From Pleurocapsales cyanobacterium LEGE 06147 (lineage in GTDB: Bacteria; Cyanobacteriota; Cyanobacteriia; Cyanobacteriales; Xenococcaceae), in NCBI GenBank assembly GCA_015207585.1, contig JADEWQ010000016.1, positions 1 through 64,000 on the forward strand: a stretch of 64,000 nt of DNA. The letters are read 5' to 3'. A program made the translations under genes and the position numbers. Numbering within the stretch: position 1 is the first letter of the stretch; each line of letters starts with the position of its first letter. This document shows positions 47,670-57,658 of the stretch, piece by piece. A model generated the notes under the pieces. The model saw nothing but the letters and a program-made list of their open reading frames with translations, ran no database searches and was not told the origin of the DNA.

Positions 47670-48472
47670 TTTGAACTGTCAGGCAAAAGTGGAAAAAAGT
47701 GTCCTACCGGACCATTCCCCGCACCAATATCTAAAGCATACTTTAATGCATTAGTAACGTAATTTTTTGCTTCTCGTACTGCTACCCACAAGTCTTTCCC
47801 TAATGCGAGATTAGCAGCGATCGCCGCAGAGAGCGTACAACCAGTCCCGTGAGTATTTTTAGTATTTACTACCGTTGCAGTCAATATTTTCCACTCGTTT
47901 CCGTCAAACCAAACATCAACTCCTTTGAGAGTTCCTGGCATATTTCCCCCTTTAACCAATACTGTTGCTGCTCCCAGTTGATGAATTTTCGCCGCCGCTT
48001 GCTTCATCTGTTCGATAGTATTAATCTCTAGTCTGCTTAATAACTGAGCTTCATAACGATTAGGAGTAACTATAGTCGCTTTAGATATTAAAATATTTGC
48101 CAAACTAGCAACGGCGCGATCGTCAATTAACTGCGCTCCCGTTCGCGACACCATTACGGGATCGACTACTAGAGGTTTTAAGTTCCATTTTTCTATTTGT
48201 TCTGCTACCGCAATAATAATTTCCTCATTTAGCAGCATGCCCGTCTTAATCGCTCTAACTTTTAGATCGCTGGCTACTGCTTCGATTTGCGCCACCACTA
48301 TCGGAACGCTCATCGCCTCTACTCCCATCACTCCAACGGTATTTTGTGCCGTTACACAAGTAAGCACGCTAGCACCGTGAACGCAGTGAAAGGCAAAAGT
48401 ACGCAAATCCGCTTGGATTCCTGCACCTCCACCACTATCAGAACCAGCAATAGTCAGAGCAACATCGGTCAT
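47666..48472 (-). CDS. thiD: hydroxymethylpyrimidine/phosphomethylpyrimidine kinase
   Basis: 268 residues of the ribokinase-like fold: [21 protein letters not shown] at the start (substrate and glycine loop), [15 protein letters not shown] near 118, and the anion-hole motif [15 protein letters not shown] near 210 with catalytic Asp replaced by the usual Cys of ThiD. It phosphorylates HMP twice in thiamine synthesis. 25 bp from ftsZ; no TPP riboswitch seen. Confidence 0.93.
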   Translation of the reverse strand: MTDVALTIAGSDSGGGAGIQADLRTFAFHCVHGASVLTCVTAQNTVGVMGVEAMSVPIVVAQIEAVASDLKVRAIKTGMLLNEEIIIAVAEQIEKWNLKPLVVDPVMVSRTGAQLIDDRAVASLANILISKATIVTPNRYEAQLLSRLEINTIEQMKQAAAKIHQLGAATVLVKGGNMPGTLKGVDVWFDGNEWKILTATVVNTKNTHGTGCTLSAAIAANLALGKDLWVAVREAKNYVTNALKYALDIGAGNGPVGHFFPLLPDSSK

Positions 48473-48497
48473 TTTTCCAAGCGCGATGCCTTCCTGG

Positions 48498-49754
48498 TTA
48501 ACTATTTGGAAAACGCCGCCGTTGTAGAAAATCAGGAATATCCAAGCGACTGTTATTTTTATTTACTGGAGTAGGACTAGTGGGTACGTTAGAGAGAGGC
48601 AAATCTGTTGGTCTATCTGTTTCCGTGCTAATTGTCGGTTGCGTATCTGCGGCAAAACCAGTAGCAATGACAGTAATTCTTACTTCTCCTTGCATTCTTT
48701 CATCGATTACTGCGCCGAAAATAATATTGGCATCTTCTTGGTCGACTTCCTCATAAATACTATCGGCAGCGGCATTAACTTCATGGAGAGTCAGGTCGAG
48801 ACCGCCAGTAATATTAATCACTACTCCTTTTGCACCCCTGATCGAAGTTTCTAACAAAGGCGAAGAAACGGCTGCTATAGCTGCTTCGCGCGCGCGGGAT
48901 TTACCCGAAGCCACGCCAATACCCATCAGAGCCGAGCCTGCGTCTGCCATGATTGCCCTTACGTCAGCAAAGTCAACGTTAATCAAACCAGGAATGGTAA
49001 TAATATCGGAAATTCCCTGTACCCCTTGACGCAGAATGTCATCTGCAACAAGAAAAGCCTCTTGCACTGGCGTTTCTGGAGAGATTACAGTTAATAATTG
49101 ATTGTTGGGAATCACAATCATCGTATCGACTCGAGAGCGAAGTGCCGCAATTCCCTCTTCTGATTGTTTGGTGCGCCGTCTTCCCTCAAAGGTAAAAGGA
49201 CGAGTTACCACTCCTACCGTCAAGCATCCCATTTCCTTGGCTACTTCAGCGGCAATTGGGGCTGCGCCCGTGCCCGTACCACCTCCCATGCCAGCAGTGA
49301 TAAAAACTAGATCTGTGTTTTCTAAAGCATGAGCGATTTCATCTCGTGACTCCTCTGCTGCTTTTTGCCCGATTGCCGGATTTCCACCTGCACCTAACCC
49401 TCTGGTAATTTTTTGTCCAATTTGTAGTTTTTGAGGAGCGGCAGCTTGGTTGAGAGCTTGAGCATCGGTATTAATTGCCCAAAACTCAATGCCCGCTACA
49501 TCAGCACGGATCATGCGGTTGACAGCATTACAACCACCGCCCCCGACTCCTATTACTTTAATTTTGGCAATATTACTAGGCACGATTTTGTTACTCCTAG
49601 TTTCTTCTCGGGGTATTCCTGTAGGGATGTGGTTGGCTGGTAAAGGTATTCCCGAACCATTAGTTATCTGATTATAACCGCCAGGCATTGATAGCGCGGG
49701 GTCATAATTAATTTCATTATTTAGAGGACACTCGAGTCGATTAGAAAAAACCAT
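48498..49754 (-). CDS. ftsZ: cell-division GTPase FtsZ
   Basis: 418 residues. Tubulin signature [20 protein letters not shown] near residue 165; [18 protein letters not shown] at the start of the core; the T7 loop [11 protein letters not shown] near 265. The C-terminal peptide [11 protein letters not shown] is the FtsA/ZipN-binding tail. The extended N-terminus (~65 residues) is typical of cyanobacteria. Polymerises into the Z ring. Downstream of ftsQ by about 215 bp. Confidence 0.96.
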   Translation of the reverse strand: MVFSNRLECPLNNEINYDPALSMPGGYNQITNGSGIPLPANHIPTGIPREETRSNKIVPSNIAKIKVIGVGGGGCNAVNRMIRADVAGIEFWAINTDAQALNQAAAPQKLQIGQKITRGLGAGGNPAIGQKAAEESRDEIAHALENTDLVFITAGMGGGTGTGAAPIAAEVAKEMGCLTVGVVTRPFTFEGRRRTKQSEEGIAALRSRVDTMIVIPNNQLLTVISPETPVQEAFLVADDILRQGVQGISDIITIPGLINVDFADVRAIMADAGSALMGIGVASGKSRAREAAIAAVSSPLLETSIRGAKGVVINITGGLDLTLHEVNAAADSIYEEVDQEDANIIFGAVIDERMQGEVRITVIATGFAADTQPTISTETDRPTDLPLSNVPTSPTPVNKNNSRLDIPDFLQRRRFPNS

Positions 49755-49970
49755 GGTATAAGAACTTTTGTTTTAGTTTTCTGCTATACCAGTTTAAGTA
49801 TTAAACTTGTTTAACCTTTGACTTAACTATTATGCTTTACTTACTTAAATACTCCGATAATATTTAAGTTTTTGTAATTATTACACAAATAAATTAAGAA
49901 TCTTGCTGATATTTGCCTATAGCAGCTACACCAAACCTAATTTTGTCAGGGTATATACTGAATTTTTTTT

Positions 49971-50744
49971 TTACTTTGTATATTTTTCAATTATACGTAA
50001 ATCTGGATTTCTCAAGTCAATATATGCAATTTCGCTATTTTTGAGATAGTTGGGTAAGTTTTTTAGTCTTGCTAAGACAATAAATTTATCTTTTAATCTC
50101 TCTGTAGGGGAGCCAAAGTAAACCGTTCCTATCTCTGTTTTCAAAATCAAATTAGTTGGCTCTTCCCAGCGTAATTCAAAAATTTTGACGGTCGAATATT
50201 GAGTGAGTAAACGATATATTTGGACCCAATAAGAGCGATACTCGCTTTGCCAGTTAGTTACTTTGAGAGTTGGCATGGGAAAGTCTGAATCTAACTGGTA
50301 AAAGCTCCCAGGAATCCAGGTACCTTCAGCATCTAAAAAACCTATATTTCCGTCAGAAAAAGCAATTGCTACCGGAACTCTTTCATTGAGAAAAACGATC
50401 AGGCTAGGAGGTAAGATTTGTCGGGTAACTTTAGCATTGGCGATCGCGGGAAGTGATTCTAACTTTTGACTTAATTGTTGGCTCGATATTGTCCAGATCG
50501 ATTGAGGATAAGAAAGAGCAAGAGATGAAAGAACACTATCTTCTGTCACTAAACGAGCGTCTTTTAGGTGGATTTGTTCTCGATCTTTAATTTGCCATTT
50601 AGGTAAGGCGGCAACCAAAATTAGGCTACCAGCTATGGCACTGACAAAAAAAGCTCGCCATAAAGAACGTTGTCTTTCCTCTCTATTTTGTCGCTTGAGT
50701 CGAGATAGCTTTCTTTTTAACTCTGGGGAAGTAATGTGGATCAT
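49971..50744 (-). CDS. ftsQ: cell-division protein FtsQ/DivIB
   Basis: 257 residues. A basic cytoplasmic N-terminus (KRKLSRLKRQNREERQ), a single membrane helix (about 30-47), then a POTRA-like domain (IHLKDARLVTEDSVLSSLAL, AKVTRQILPPSLIVFLNERVPVA) and a beta domain. Links early and late divisome proteins in the periplasm. Order ftsQ-ftsZ is the conserved cyanobacterial arrangement. Confidence 0.9.
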   Translation of the reverse strand: MIHITSPELKRKLSRLKRQNREERQRSLWRAFFVSAIAGSLILVAALPKWQIKDREQIHLKDARLVTEDSVLSSLALSYPQSIWTISSQQLSQKLESLPAIANAKVTRQILPPSLIVFLNERVPVAIAFSDGNIGFLDAEGTWIPGSFYQLDSDFPMPTLKVTNWQSEYRSYWVQIYRLLTQYSTVKIFELRWEEPTNLILKTEIGTVYFGSPTERLKDKFIVLARLKNLPNYLKNSEIAYIDLRNPDLRIIEKYTK

Positions 50745-50866
50745 TTTGCCGTTGTACTAATCCTCAAATCAAGAATAGATAAAATCACTGTAGGAAAAAA
50801 TTGCCCATGTTAAATTTAGCTCTATTATTATTTAAGTAGTCTCCCACCGGCATATTTTTTTAGCTT

Positions 50867-52159
50867 ATGGTAACAACAAAACGCGGACTCGTTCTTGGTA
50901 CTACGGCTGCTGTCCTTTCTACGGTAGCAGTAACGGGAGCAGGAGTTCGTCTTTCACAAAGTCAAGCTTTCTTCCAAGACAGTCCCAAAGAGATAGTTGA
51001 TGAAGTATGGCAAATTATTAATCACGAGTACGTAGATACAAGCTTTAATCAATTAGATTGGCAAAAAATTCGTAAAGATTATCTCGGACGTTCTTACTCT
51101 GGCAAAGAGGATGCTTACAAAGCAATCCGAGAAATGGTAGAGAAGTTAGGCGATCCCTACACTCGCTTTATGGATCCAGAAGAATTCAGAAATATGCAAA
51201 TAGATACTTCTGGAGAATTAACGGGAGTAGGTATTCAGATTGCTAAAGACGAAGAAACAGACCAACTGATGGTCATCGCTCCTATTGAAGATACCCCTGC
51301 TTTTGAGGCAGGAATTTTGGCTAAAGATATCATTACTAAAATTGACGGCAAAAGTACTGAGGGCATGGATGTCAATGAAGCCGTTAAGCTGATTAGAGGT
51401 CAGCCAGGAACTACAGTAACCTTAACGATTCAAAGACAGGGACGGCAAGTAGATTATCAACTAGCCAGGGCGCGGATTCAAATTCATCCAGTCAAAGCTC
51501 GTACTGAAAATACGTCAATTGGCAAAGTTGGTTATATCCGTCTGAATCAGTTTAGTGCTCAAGCATCGAAAGAAATGCGAGAGGCAATTCAAAATTTAGA
51601 AAAAGAGCAAGTTGAAGGCTATGTATTGGATTTGCGTTCCAATCCCGGCGGTCTTCTGTACTCTAGTATTGATATTGCTCGTATGTGGCTCGAGCGAGGA
51701 ACGATCGTCTCCACTGTAGATCGAGGAGGAGAAAGAGAACGCAGAGCAGCAAATCACAACGCTTTAACGGAAAAACCATTGGTGGTGTTAATAGATGGAG
51801 GATCTGCTAGTGCTAGTGAAATCCTCTCTGGGGCACTACAAGACAACGAAAGAGCAGTATTGGTAGGAACTCAAACCTTTGGTAAAGGATTAGTCCAGTC
51901 AGTTCGCTCTTTGGGTGATGGTTCTGGGTTAGCGGTAACGATCGCCAAGTATTTGACTCCAAGCGGTCGGGATATTAATAAACATGGAATAGATCCCGAT
52001 ATTGTTATCGAGCTGAGCGAAGCAGAACAGAAAAAATTACAGCAAGACCGTACCTTGATTGGCTCTCAACAAGACCCTCAGTTTGTTAAAGCACTCGAAA
52101 TTCTGTCTGGGGAAGTAAAAGCTCAACAAGGTTCGGATGCTCGAGCTATGGGTCAGTAG
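50867..52159 (+). CDS. ctpA: carboxyl-terminal processing protease (S41)
   Basis: 430 residues. A signal peptide (residues 5-30) is followed by a PDZ domain (about 105-190, GVGIQIAKDEETDQLMVIAP) and the S41 core with catalytic Ser in DGGSASASEILSGAL near 317 and Lys in GTQTFGKGLVQS near 342. One such enzyme trims the D1 precursor; cyanobacteria carry three paralogues (CtpA-C) and I cannot say which this is, so the symbol is tentative. Lumen or periplasm. Confidence 0.85.
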   Translation: MVTTKRGLVLGTTAAVLSTVAVTGAGVRLSQSQAFFQDSPKEIVDEVWQIINHEYVDTSFNQLDWQKIRKDYLGRSYSGKEDAYKAIREMVEKLGDPYTRFMDPEEFRNMQIDTSGELTGVGIQIAKDEETDQLMVIAPIEDTPAFEAGILAKDIITKIDGKSTEGMDVNEAVKLIRGQPGTTVTLTIQRQGRQVDYQLARARIQIHPVKARTENTSIGKVGYIRLNQFSAQASKEMREAIQNLEKEQVEGYVLDLRSNPGGLLYSSIDIARMWLERGTIVSTVDRGGERERRAANHNALTEKPLVVLIDGGSASASEILSGALQDNERAVLVGTQTFGKGLVQSVRSLGDGSGLAVTIAKYLTPSGRDINKHGIDPDIVIELSEAEQKKLQQDRTLIGSQQDPQFVKALEILSGEVKAQQGSDARAMGQ

Positions 52160-52247
52160 TCAAGAATCAGGAGTCAGAATTTAAGAGTTATGAGTTATTA
52201 ATTCAAAATTCAAAACTTTTCCGTTTTCTGTATAATCAATAACTGAT

Positions 52248-52424
52248 TTACTGTGGTTGGCATTTACCCGCACGAATCAGTCCGATCTTTTTGGCGATCG
52301 CTTCTTGTTGAGAAGTAAAAGGACCCCAAGATTGAGACGCAGATGATGGCGTATCAGCGACAGCAGTAATCTGACAAGTACCGTCTTCTTGCTTGATGAT
52401 ATACCAATGTTGTGAATTATTCAT
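52248..52424 (-). CDS. small conserved cyanobacterial protein
   Basis: 58 residues: MNNSQHWYIIKQEDGTCQI, then a Ser-rich turn, WGPFTSQQEAIAKKIGLIRAG and KCQPQ. The pattern W-G-P-F-x-S-x-x-E-A is that of small proteins carrying a one-strand/one-helix fold in the DUF1816-like style. The reading frame runs ATG 52424 to TAA 52248. Function unknown. A HIP1-related site GGCGATCGC lies within it. Confidence 0.6.
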   Translation of the reverse strand: MNNSQHWYIIKQEDGTCQITAVADTPSSASQSWGPFTSQQEAIAKKIGLIRAGKCQPQ

Positions 52425-52454
52425 TGTCGGTTTGGAAATTGACTACAGAATCAG

Positions 52455-52486
52455 CTGTAGGGACGTTCCATGGAACGTCCCTACAG
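52455..52486. repeat. perfect 32-bp palindrome upstream/downstream of psbI
   Basis: CTGTAGGGACGTTCCA followed by its exact reverse complement. It sits between the stop of psbI (52503) and the start of the small gene at 52424. A near-identical unit is at 55813. As RNA it makes a 16-bp hairpin with minimal loop; it could act as a processing or termination signal for psbI. Confidence 0.85.
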
Positions 52487-52502
52487 TAGTCAGAATCAAT
52501 TT

Positions 52503-52619
52503 TTATTCAAAATCTTTACGACCTGGGTTGCGAGCAGGGTCGCCGGATAAGAAACCAAAGATAAACAAAGCGATAAAGAAAAATACGGTGATATAAACGA
52601 TAATTTTGAGAGTTAGCAT
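52503..52619 (-). CDS. psbI: photosystem II reaction-centre protein I
   Basis: 38 residues: [38 protein letters not shown]. One membrane helix and the invariant C-terminal SGDPxRNPGRKD tail identify PsbI. ATG at 52619 has AGGAGA about 8 nt upstream on the minus strand. It stabilises the D1/D2 core early in PSII assembly. Confidence 0.96.
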   Translation of the reverse strand: MLTLKIIVYITVFFFIALFIFGFLSGDPARNPGRKDFE

Positions 52620-52713
52620 TTTATTGTCTCCTGTGAATCTAAAAGAATTTTAACAATAACCGCGATCGCCTTAGCAGAGGATTATTTTAATTTCTCAATC
52701 GTACCTTATAGAG

Positions 52714-53847
52714 CTAACTTTCTTTATGGGACGAACGATAAAAAGGTTTTTTGACTACCACTGCAGGATAAGTTTTACCGCGAATTTCTACTTCTACTGC
52801 TTGTCCTACTTTGCTGAGAGATTTGGGTAGATAGGCAAGGGCAATTGCTTTGCCTAATGTAGGAGAGAATGTACCGCTGGTAACTTCCCCTACCACTTTT
52901 CCTGCTGACAGGACTCGATAGCCGTGGCGGGCGATATGTTTTCCTGTCATTTCTAATCCGACTAAGCGGCGTTCTACCCCTTCAGCTTTTTGCTTTTCTA
53001 GCACCGAACGTCCCAAGAAATCTCCTTTACGGTCTAAATGTACTAGCCAATTTAAACCTGCTTCTAAGGGAGTAGTGGTTTCATCGATATCCTGTCCGTA
53101 AAGAGACATGGCTGCTTCTAGACGCAAAGTATCTCTTGCTCCCAAACCACAGGGCGTTACGCCAGCCTCCAGTAGCGATCTCCACAGTTGTTGTCCTGCT
53201 TCTGGCTCTAGCATTACCTCAAATCCATCTTCTCCGGTATAGCCAGTGCGAGCAATAAAAGCTGGATTGCCCTGCAGGTGAATTTGTTGATGGGTAAAAG
53301 CACCCATCTGGCTTATGTTTTCCTTGACTAAAGACTGGAGAACTTCAACGGCTTGAGGTCCTTGAACGGCAATTAAGGCTCTTTCTTGAGAAAGGTCTTG
53401 TAACTTCACGGAATTATCTTGGAAATGTTTGAGGAACCAAGCTTTGTCCTTTGCTGTAGTTGCCGCATTGACGATCGCCAATCCTTGTTGTTTCCCTGTC
53501 GCCGTTTCTCCTTGGTAGTAGAAGATAATATCGTCAATAATTCCGGCTTGGGAATTGAGCAGTACTGTATATTGCGCTTGACCAGATTGTAAGCTATCTA
53601 AGTTAGAAGGGACTAAATACTGTAACTGTTCGATTAAATTTTTCCCAGCTAGAGCAAATTTACCCATGTGAGAAATATCGAACATTCCCACTGCATCACG
53701 TACGGCATGATGTTCTTGTTTTAAACCAGCATACTGTACTGGCATTTCCCAACCAGAAAAAGGCGTAAATCTAGCATTTTGTGCTAGAGATAGTTCATAA
53801 AGAGGAGTACGAAAGAGAAAGGATTGATGAGTTTCCGTTTCAGTCAT
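52714..53847 (-). CDS. gcvT: aminomethyltransferase (glycine cleavage T protein)
   Basis: 377 residues. FTPFSGWEMPVQYAGLKQEH and VGMFDISHMGKF at the N-terminus, RTGYTGEDGFEVML near 198 and LRLEAAMSLYGQDIDE near 235 with the catalytic Asp region are T-protein signatures. Transfers a methylene unit from the H protein to tetrahydrofolate, needed in photorespiration. No glycine riboswitch is visible upstream and gcvH/gcvP are not adjacent. Confidence 0.94.
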   Translation of the reverse strand: MTETETHQSFLFRTPLYELSLAQNARFTPFSGWEMPVQYAGLKQEHHAVRDAVGMFDISHMGKFALAGKNLIEQLQYLVPSNLDSLQSGQAQYTVLLNSQAGIIDDIIFYYQGETATGKQQGLAIVNAATTAKDKAWFLKHFQDNSVKLQDLSQERALIAVQGPQAVEVLQSLVKENISQMGAFTHQQIHLQGNPAFIARTGYTGEDGFEVMLEPEAGQQLWRSLLEAGVTPCGLGARDTLRLEAAMSLYGQDIDETTTPLEAGLNWLVHLDRKGDFLGRSVLEKQKAEGVERRLVGLEMTGKHIARHGYRVLSAGKVVGEVTSGTFSPTLGKAIALAYLPKSLSKVGQAVEVEIRGKTYPAVVVKKPFYRSSHKES

Positions 53848-54009
53848 GTTGATTGCCTTATCAAAGAGTAATCCCTAATTTCCAATAAACATAACAAAGA
53901 AACGGAAACTATCGCTTCTAACCTTTATCAAATCGGGAGACAAGTAGACGGGGAGACGAAGAGAAGTTTTGATAAACCTTCTGCCTTCGATTGACTCCTG
54001 TTCAATTAG

Positions 54010-54912
54010 TCAGTTTTTCTTTTCCTCTTTAGCTTTGGCAAAACGTTCTTCTGCCGTTGCCATAACTTCATCTAGTTTTTCTACTATTTCTCCCGGATAC
54101 TCTTCGAGGATTTTGGTAGAAAGAGAGAGGCGATTTCTATATTCATCCACTTCGGCGATCGCTACTTTAATTTCTTGTCCTATTTTAAACAGAGTATTTA
54201 AAGAGTGAATCTGTCCATTGCTCACTTCTTTGATATGCAGTAAACCCGTCACGCCACCGAGATCGACAAAGACACCATAGGGCTTAATACTGACGATCTT
54301 GCCTTGCCTGAGCATTCCTTCTTCAAATTTGGTCATGGCTGCGGCACGAATAGCATCTCGTTGGGAGAGAACTAACTTGTTATTGTCTGGATTGACTTCT
54401 AGGAAAGTAGCGGTCAGGAGTTGACCTATAAGAGAATCGAGGTCTTCTTTTTCTTGCAAGTGCGATCGCGGAATAAATGCTCGCAATCCTTCTACTTCGC
54501 CGATGACACCGCCTTTATTAAACCCCGTAACGCGCATTTGTGCCGAACTACCGTTTTCAGCAAGTTCGGCTACTTTATCCCAAGCTTGGTTCATCTCTAG
54601 TTGACGACGAGAAAGAGTAACCTGACCTTCGTCATTTTGTTCTCGAATAATTAGAAACTCTAGTTCTTCGTTGAGGGGAAGAATGGCAGCTAGATTATCT
54701 ACCTGTCCTAAAGCTGCTTCTCTAGCGGGAACAAAGCCAGGAGATTTACCCCCAATATCCACATAAGCTCCCTCCGAATCGACTTGGACAACTTTTCCTC
54801 GTATTGTCTGCCCTTTAGCAAATTTATAATCATATTGTTCGAGGGCTTTAGCAAAATCATCCATGGAAAAGGAAGCAGAGGATTCTTGGGAGAAAACTGA
54901 ATTAGAGTTCAT
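54010..54912 (-). CDS. ribosomal protein S1-like, three S1 domains
   Basis: 300 residues with three S1 RNA-binding repeats: GQTIRGKVVQVDSEGAYVDI (33-95), VTGFNKGGVIGEVEG-centred (120-185) and EGMLRQGKIVSIKPYGVFVDLGG (195-265). Cyanobacteria have two short S1 proteins (Rps1A, Rps1B/Nbp1); length 300 with a shortened acidic tail could be either, more likely Rps1b. Acts in translation initiation or RNA binding. Confidence 0.85.
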   Translation of the reverse strand: MNSNSVFSQESSASFSMDDFAKALEQYDYKFAKGQTIRGKVVQVDSEGAYVDIGGKSPGFVPAREAALGQVDNLAAILPLNEELEFLIIREQNDEGQVTLSRRQLEMNQAWDKVAELAENGSSAQMRVTGFNKGGVIGEVEGLRAFIPRSHLQEKEDLDSLIGQLLTATFLEVNPDNNKLVLSQRDAIRAAAMTKFEEGMLRQGKIVSIKPYGVFVDLGGVTGLLHIKEVSNGQIHSLNTLFKIGQEIKVAIAEVDEYRNRLSLSTKILEEYPGEIVEKLDEVMATAEERFAKAKEEKKN

Positions 54913-54977
54913 GATGTTTGGACAGTAAAAAGTAAAAAGATAAAAAGCAAAAACTTTTTTAATTTTTATTTTAATTT

Positions 54978-55718
54978 CTAAAGTTTTTGGCTAAACAAGT
55001 CTAGCACTTTTTTCCAGGCATCCTTGGCTGCATCGGGATTGTAACTATTTCTTTGGTCGCACATAAATCCATGGTTGGCTCCTTCATAACGAAAAATTTT
55101 ATGAGAAATATGATGTTTTTGAAGTTCGGCTTCAATTTCATCTACTTGTTCGTTAGGAATTAGAGGATCTGCCGTACCAAAGAAACAATAAATCGTTCCT
55201 TTAATATCTTTCGTGCGAGTAATGGTCGGTTCGCCGCCACCGGGACAAGAATTAGTAACTCCCGCACCGTAAAAAGAAGCAGTTGCTTTAATTTCGTCGA
55301 GAGTAGCTGCCAGATAGACGACATGACCGCCGAAACAAAAACCAATAATGCCGACTCCACTTTTTTTTACTTGAGGTAAGTTGTAGAGGTAATTAATTGT
55401 AGCTTGAATATCGCTGAGGAGTTCTTCGGCTTTGGTTTGGTTTTTATATTTTCTGCCAAGTTCTAAGTCTGCTTCGGTGTAGCCAACTTCAAAACCTGGT
55501 GCTTGACGTTGATAAATAGCTGGGGCGATGGATACGTAACCTTCTTTGGCTAATCTTTCGGTAATCTCCCGAATGTGGGAATTAACGCCAAAAACTTCTT
55601 GGATAACCACAATGCCGGGAAAAGTCCCTTCTTCTGAGGGAGTAGCCAGATAAGCATCGATTGCTAAATCGCCGTTGATAACTTGAACTTTCTCTGTCGA
55701 AATTGCCGATACCGTCAT
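54978..55718 (-). CDS. dienelactone hydrolase-family protein
   Basis: 246 residues of alpha/beta hydrolase fold. Nucleophile Cys in GIIGFCFGGHVVYLA near 127, acid Asp in FFGTADPLIPNEQ near 176, His in YEGANHGFMCDQRNSYN near 210. This Cys-His-Asp triad defines the dienelactone hydrolase family (clcD-like). The real substrate in cyanobacteria is unknown. About 65 bp downstream of the S1 gene's start on the same strand. Confidence 0.88.
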   Translation of the reverse strand: MTVSAISTEKVQVINGDLAIDAYLATPSEEGTFPGIVVIQEVFGVNSHIREITERLAKEGYVSIAPAIYQRQAPGFEVGYTEADLELGRKYKNQTKAEELLSDIQATINYLYNLPQVKKSGVGIIGFCFGGHVVYLAATLDEIKATASFYGAGVTNSCPGGGEPTITRTKDIKGTIYCFFGTADPLIPNEQVDEIEAELQKHHISHKIFRYEGANHGFMCDQRNSYNPDAAKDAWKKVLDLFSQKL

Positions 55719-55812
55719 TAGTCTTTTTAGTCCCTTCGCTGCTGTGTAAATTGTAAAGGGATTGAGAAGTAAAACAAGCTTTTACGTTTACAAAAATAAA
55801 GGCGATCGCCAA

Positions 55813-55840
55813 GTAGGGACGTTCCATAGAACGTCCCTAC
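55813..55840. repeat. GTAGGGACGTTC palindrome
   Basis: GTAGGGACGTTC, loop CATA, GAACGTCCCTAC. Same family as the 32-bp palindrome at 52455, with the centre changed from CATG to CATA. Intergenic, between the dienelactone hydrolase and PfpI genes. Confidence 0.85.
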
Positions 55841-55862
55841 AGGCTCCTGCTATATTATGAAT

Positions 55863-56954
55863 CTAGGCAACAGCAGCCATTGTAGTTGGCATGGGGGGTT
55901 TTACATTTTTGCCCACGCGTGCTCGATAGAGATCCCCAACCCGTTGTTCTAGCAGGGATAGATTTTTTTCAATATCCGTCAAAATCGCTACTGTTAGGGG
56001 ATCGGTTAGTTGACCGCAGAGATGGTACGAATCAACAACACCAGTTTGAAGATTACCCAAAGCTCGACGTAAGATATCCATATTATCACTAGATTCTATC
56101 CAGCTTTGTAGAGTAGCGATCGCTGCCCCACCAGCTTCCTGCCACGTCACCCCTTCCTCAAAGGCAGTCAGACGAGTTTCAAGTCTTTTAATATGTTGTC
56201 GTTTGAGGATGCACACTTCTTCAAGCATCGTGCGAATCTCTGGATCGGAAGCTTTATCTACATAAAGTTCAAAAGCTTTTAAAGTATAGGATTCGCCGGC
56301 GATCGCAGTATTGATAGCATTAACAATCTCATCGCGGCTAGAACCTCCCCAAGCTTCACCAAGTCTCCACCATTCATAAGTGCTGTCGCTTCTATCTGGC
56401 AGTACGGTATTTTCAATATTTAGGTGAAGGCGAGTCAGAATTGTAGTTGTAAATACCGGTAAATCCCCTGGTTGACGAGACGTAATTAAATTAGTCTCGA
56501 CTACTACAGGTTCATCGATATAGTTTGCTCCTGCGTTTTGGATATCTTTGCGAATAGCTTGAAAGCCGGTAGCTTGCTTGTCTCGAAGTCGATCTGCTTC
56601 GATTAATACTTGTGGTCCGTGACAAACGGCAGCAACTAATTTACCTTCATCTATAGCATCTGTTACCAAGCGTACTGCATTGGGATTAGCTCTAATTTTG
56701 TCAGGGGCATTCCCACCTGGAATAATTATGGCATCAAAGTCTTCGGCACGAACTTCTGTAGCAGTAGCAGTAGGTTTTATCGTGACTATTCCCCGCTTAC
56801 CTTTGTACTCGTCATTCATCCGCGAACCGAGAATAGAAATCTCTGCCCCTGCTTGCTGTAAAGCCGTGTAAGGAATTTGAAATTCTGAATCCTCAAAATT
56901 ATTTTCAATGAGAATGGCAACTCGTGTTTTTTGTCGGTCGTTGGTAGATACCAT
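55863..56954 (-). CDS. DJ-1/PfpI domain fused to a ferritin-like/four-helix domain
   Basis: 363 residues. Residues 1-185 form a DJ-1/PfpI (class I glutaminase-like) domain with nucleophile Cys in AAVCHGPQVLIEADRL near 110 and the conserved Glu-containing IIIPGGNAPDKIRAN. Residues ~190-355 are an all-helical region with IAGESYTLKAFELYVDKASD and EEVCILKRQHIKRLETRL, which looks like a ferritin- or DUF2383-type bundle with Glu/His positions for metals. Such a fusion suggests a stress or redox role. Strong AGGAGG precedes ATG 56954. Confidence 0.8.
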   Translation of the reverse strand: MVSTNDRQKTRVAILIENNFEDSEFQIPYTALQQAGAEISILGSRMNDEYKGKRGIVTIKPTATATEVRAEDFDAIIIPGGNAPDKIRANPNAVRLVTDAIDEGKLVAAVCHGPQVLIEADRLRDKQATGFQAIRKDIQNAGANYIDEPVVVETNLITSRQPGDLPVFTTTILTRLHLNIENTVLPDRSDSTYEWWRLGEAWGGSSRDEIVNAINTAIAGESYTLKAFELYVDKASDPEIRTMLEEVCILKRQHIKRLETRLTAFEEGVTWQEAGGAAIATLQSWIESSDNMDILRRALGNLQTGVVDSYHLCGQLTDPLTVAILTDIEKNLSLLEQRVGDLYRARVGKNVKPPMPTTMAAVA

Positions 56955-57007
56955 AAATAATACCTCCTGTTTATTTAATGCAGCTATTGCACTTTTTGCT
57001 TTTTTTG

Positions 57008-57658
57008 TTATTGATAATACTGAGGGATTGTTACAGTATTGCCTTTAGAGTCTGCGTAGAAGTATTTTAAGCCAACATCAATACCGAGACAGTCTTGAGT
57101 AGGTTCGGGTTGTTTAACATATTCTCTAATGTCAATATTGATAGAGAACTGGCAATAATAACCATCAGCCCGACGCACGATCTTAACTCTTTTAATTTGG
57201 TCTAGAGGATAAAAATTTAAGTCCCGACCGCCTTTTAAGGTTAAAGTGCCTATTCCTTTTTTATCAGTGAAAGTTATTTTCTTTTTGTTATCTGATAGCT
57301 TCCAACCGGAGTGTTTAAACTCAACAGAACGGCAGTTCTTTATGAATTTAGGAAAACCTTTTTTACCTTTAATCGCCGCATTCGGCACTTTTTTCTTACA
57401 GTTGTCATAAAATCTAGCAATACTTGACCAAGCCCATTCACCAGCTTGTTGACAGGCTGTAGAATTCAAAGCTTCAACATACTTAAACTCTTTACGTAGC
57501 TTAGTGGTATAAGCATAGATTTCTTTCTTGCCGATGCCTTGAGAATCCATCCATAGGTTAATACATTTGTTTCTGACAAATTGAACGGTGCGAATAGCCT
57601 CGTCTATCGCCTGAAACTGATGTTTATGTCCTTTAAGTTTGAATTCTAAAGCGCTCAT
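57008..57658 (-). pseudogene. tnpB: TnpB, C-terminal half missing
   Basis: 216 residues of an IS200/IS605 OrfB: QAIDEAIRTVQFVRNKCINLWM at the start, then IKGKKGFPKFIKNCRSVEFKH, and RuvC-I in CLGIDVGLKYFYADSKGN near 197. It ends within 12 residues of RuvC-I, so RuvC-II, the zinc finger and RuvC-III are lost. Different sequence type from the two tnpB relics at 18.4-20 kb. Upstream hairpins at 57715-57768 may be remnants of its left end. Confidence 0.85.
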
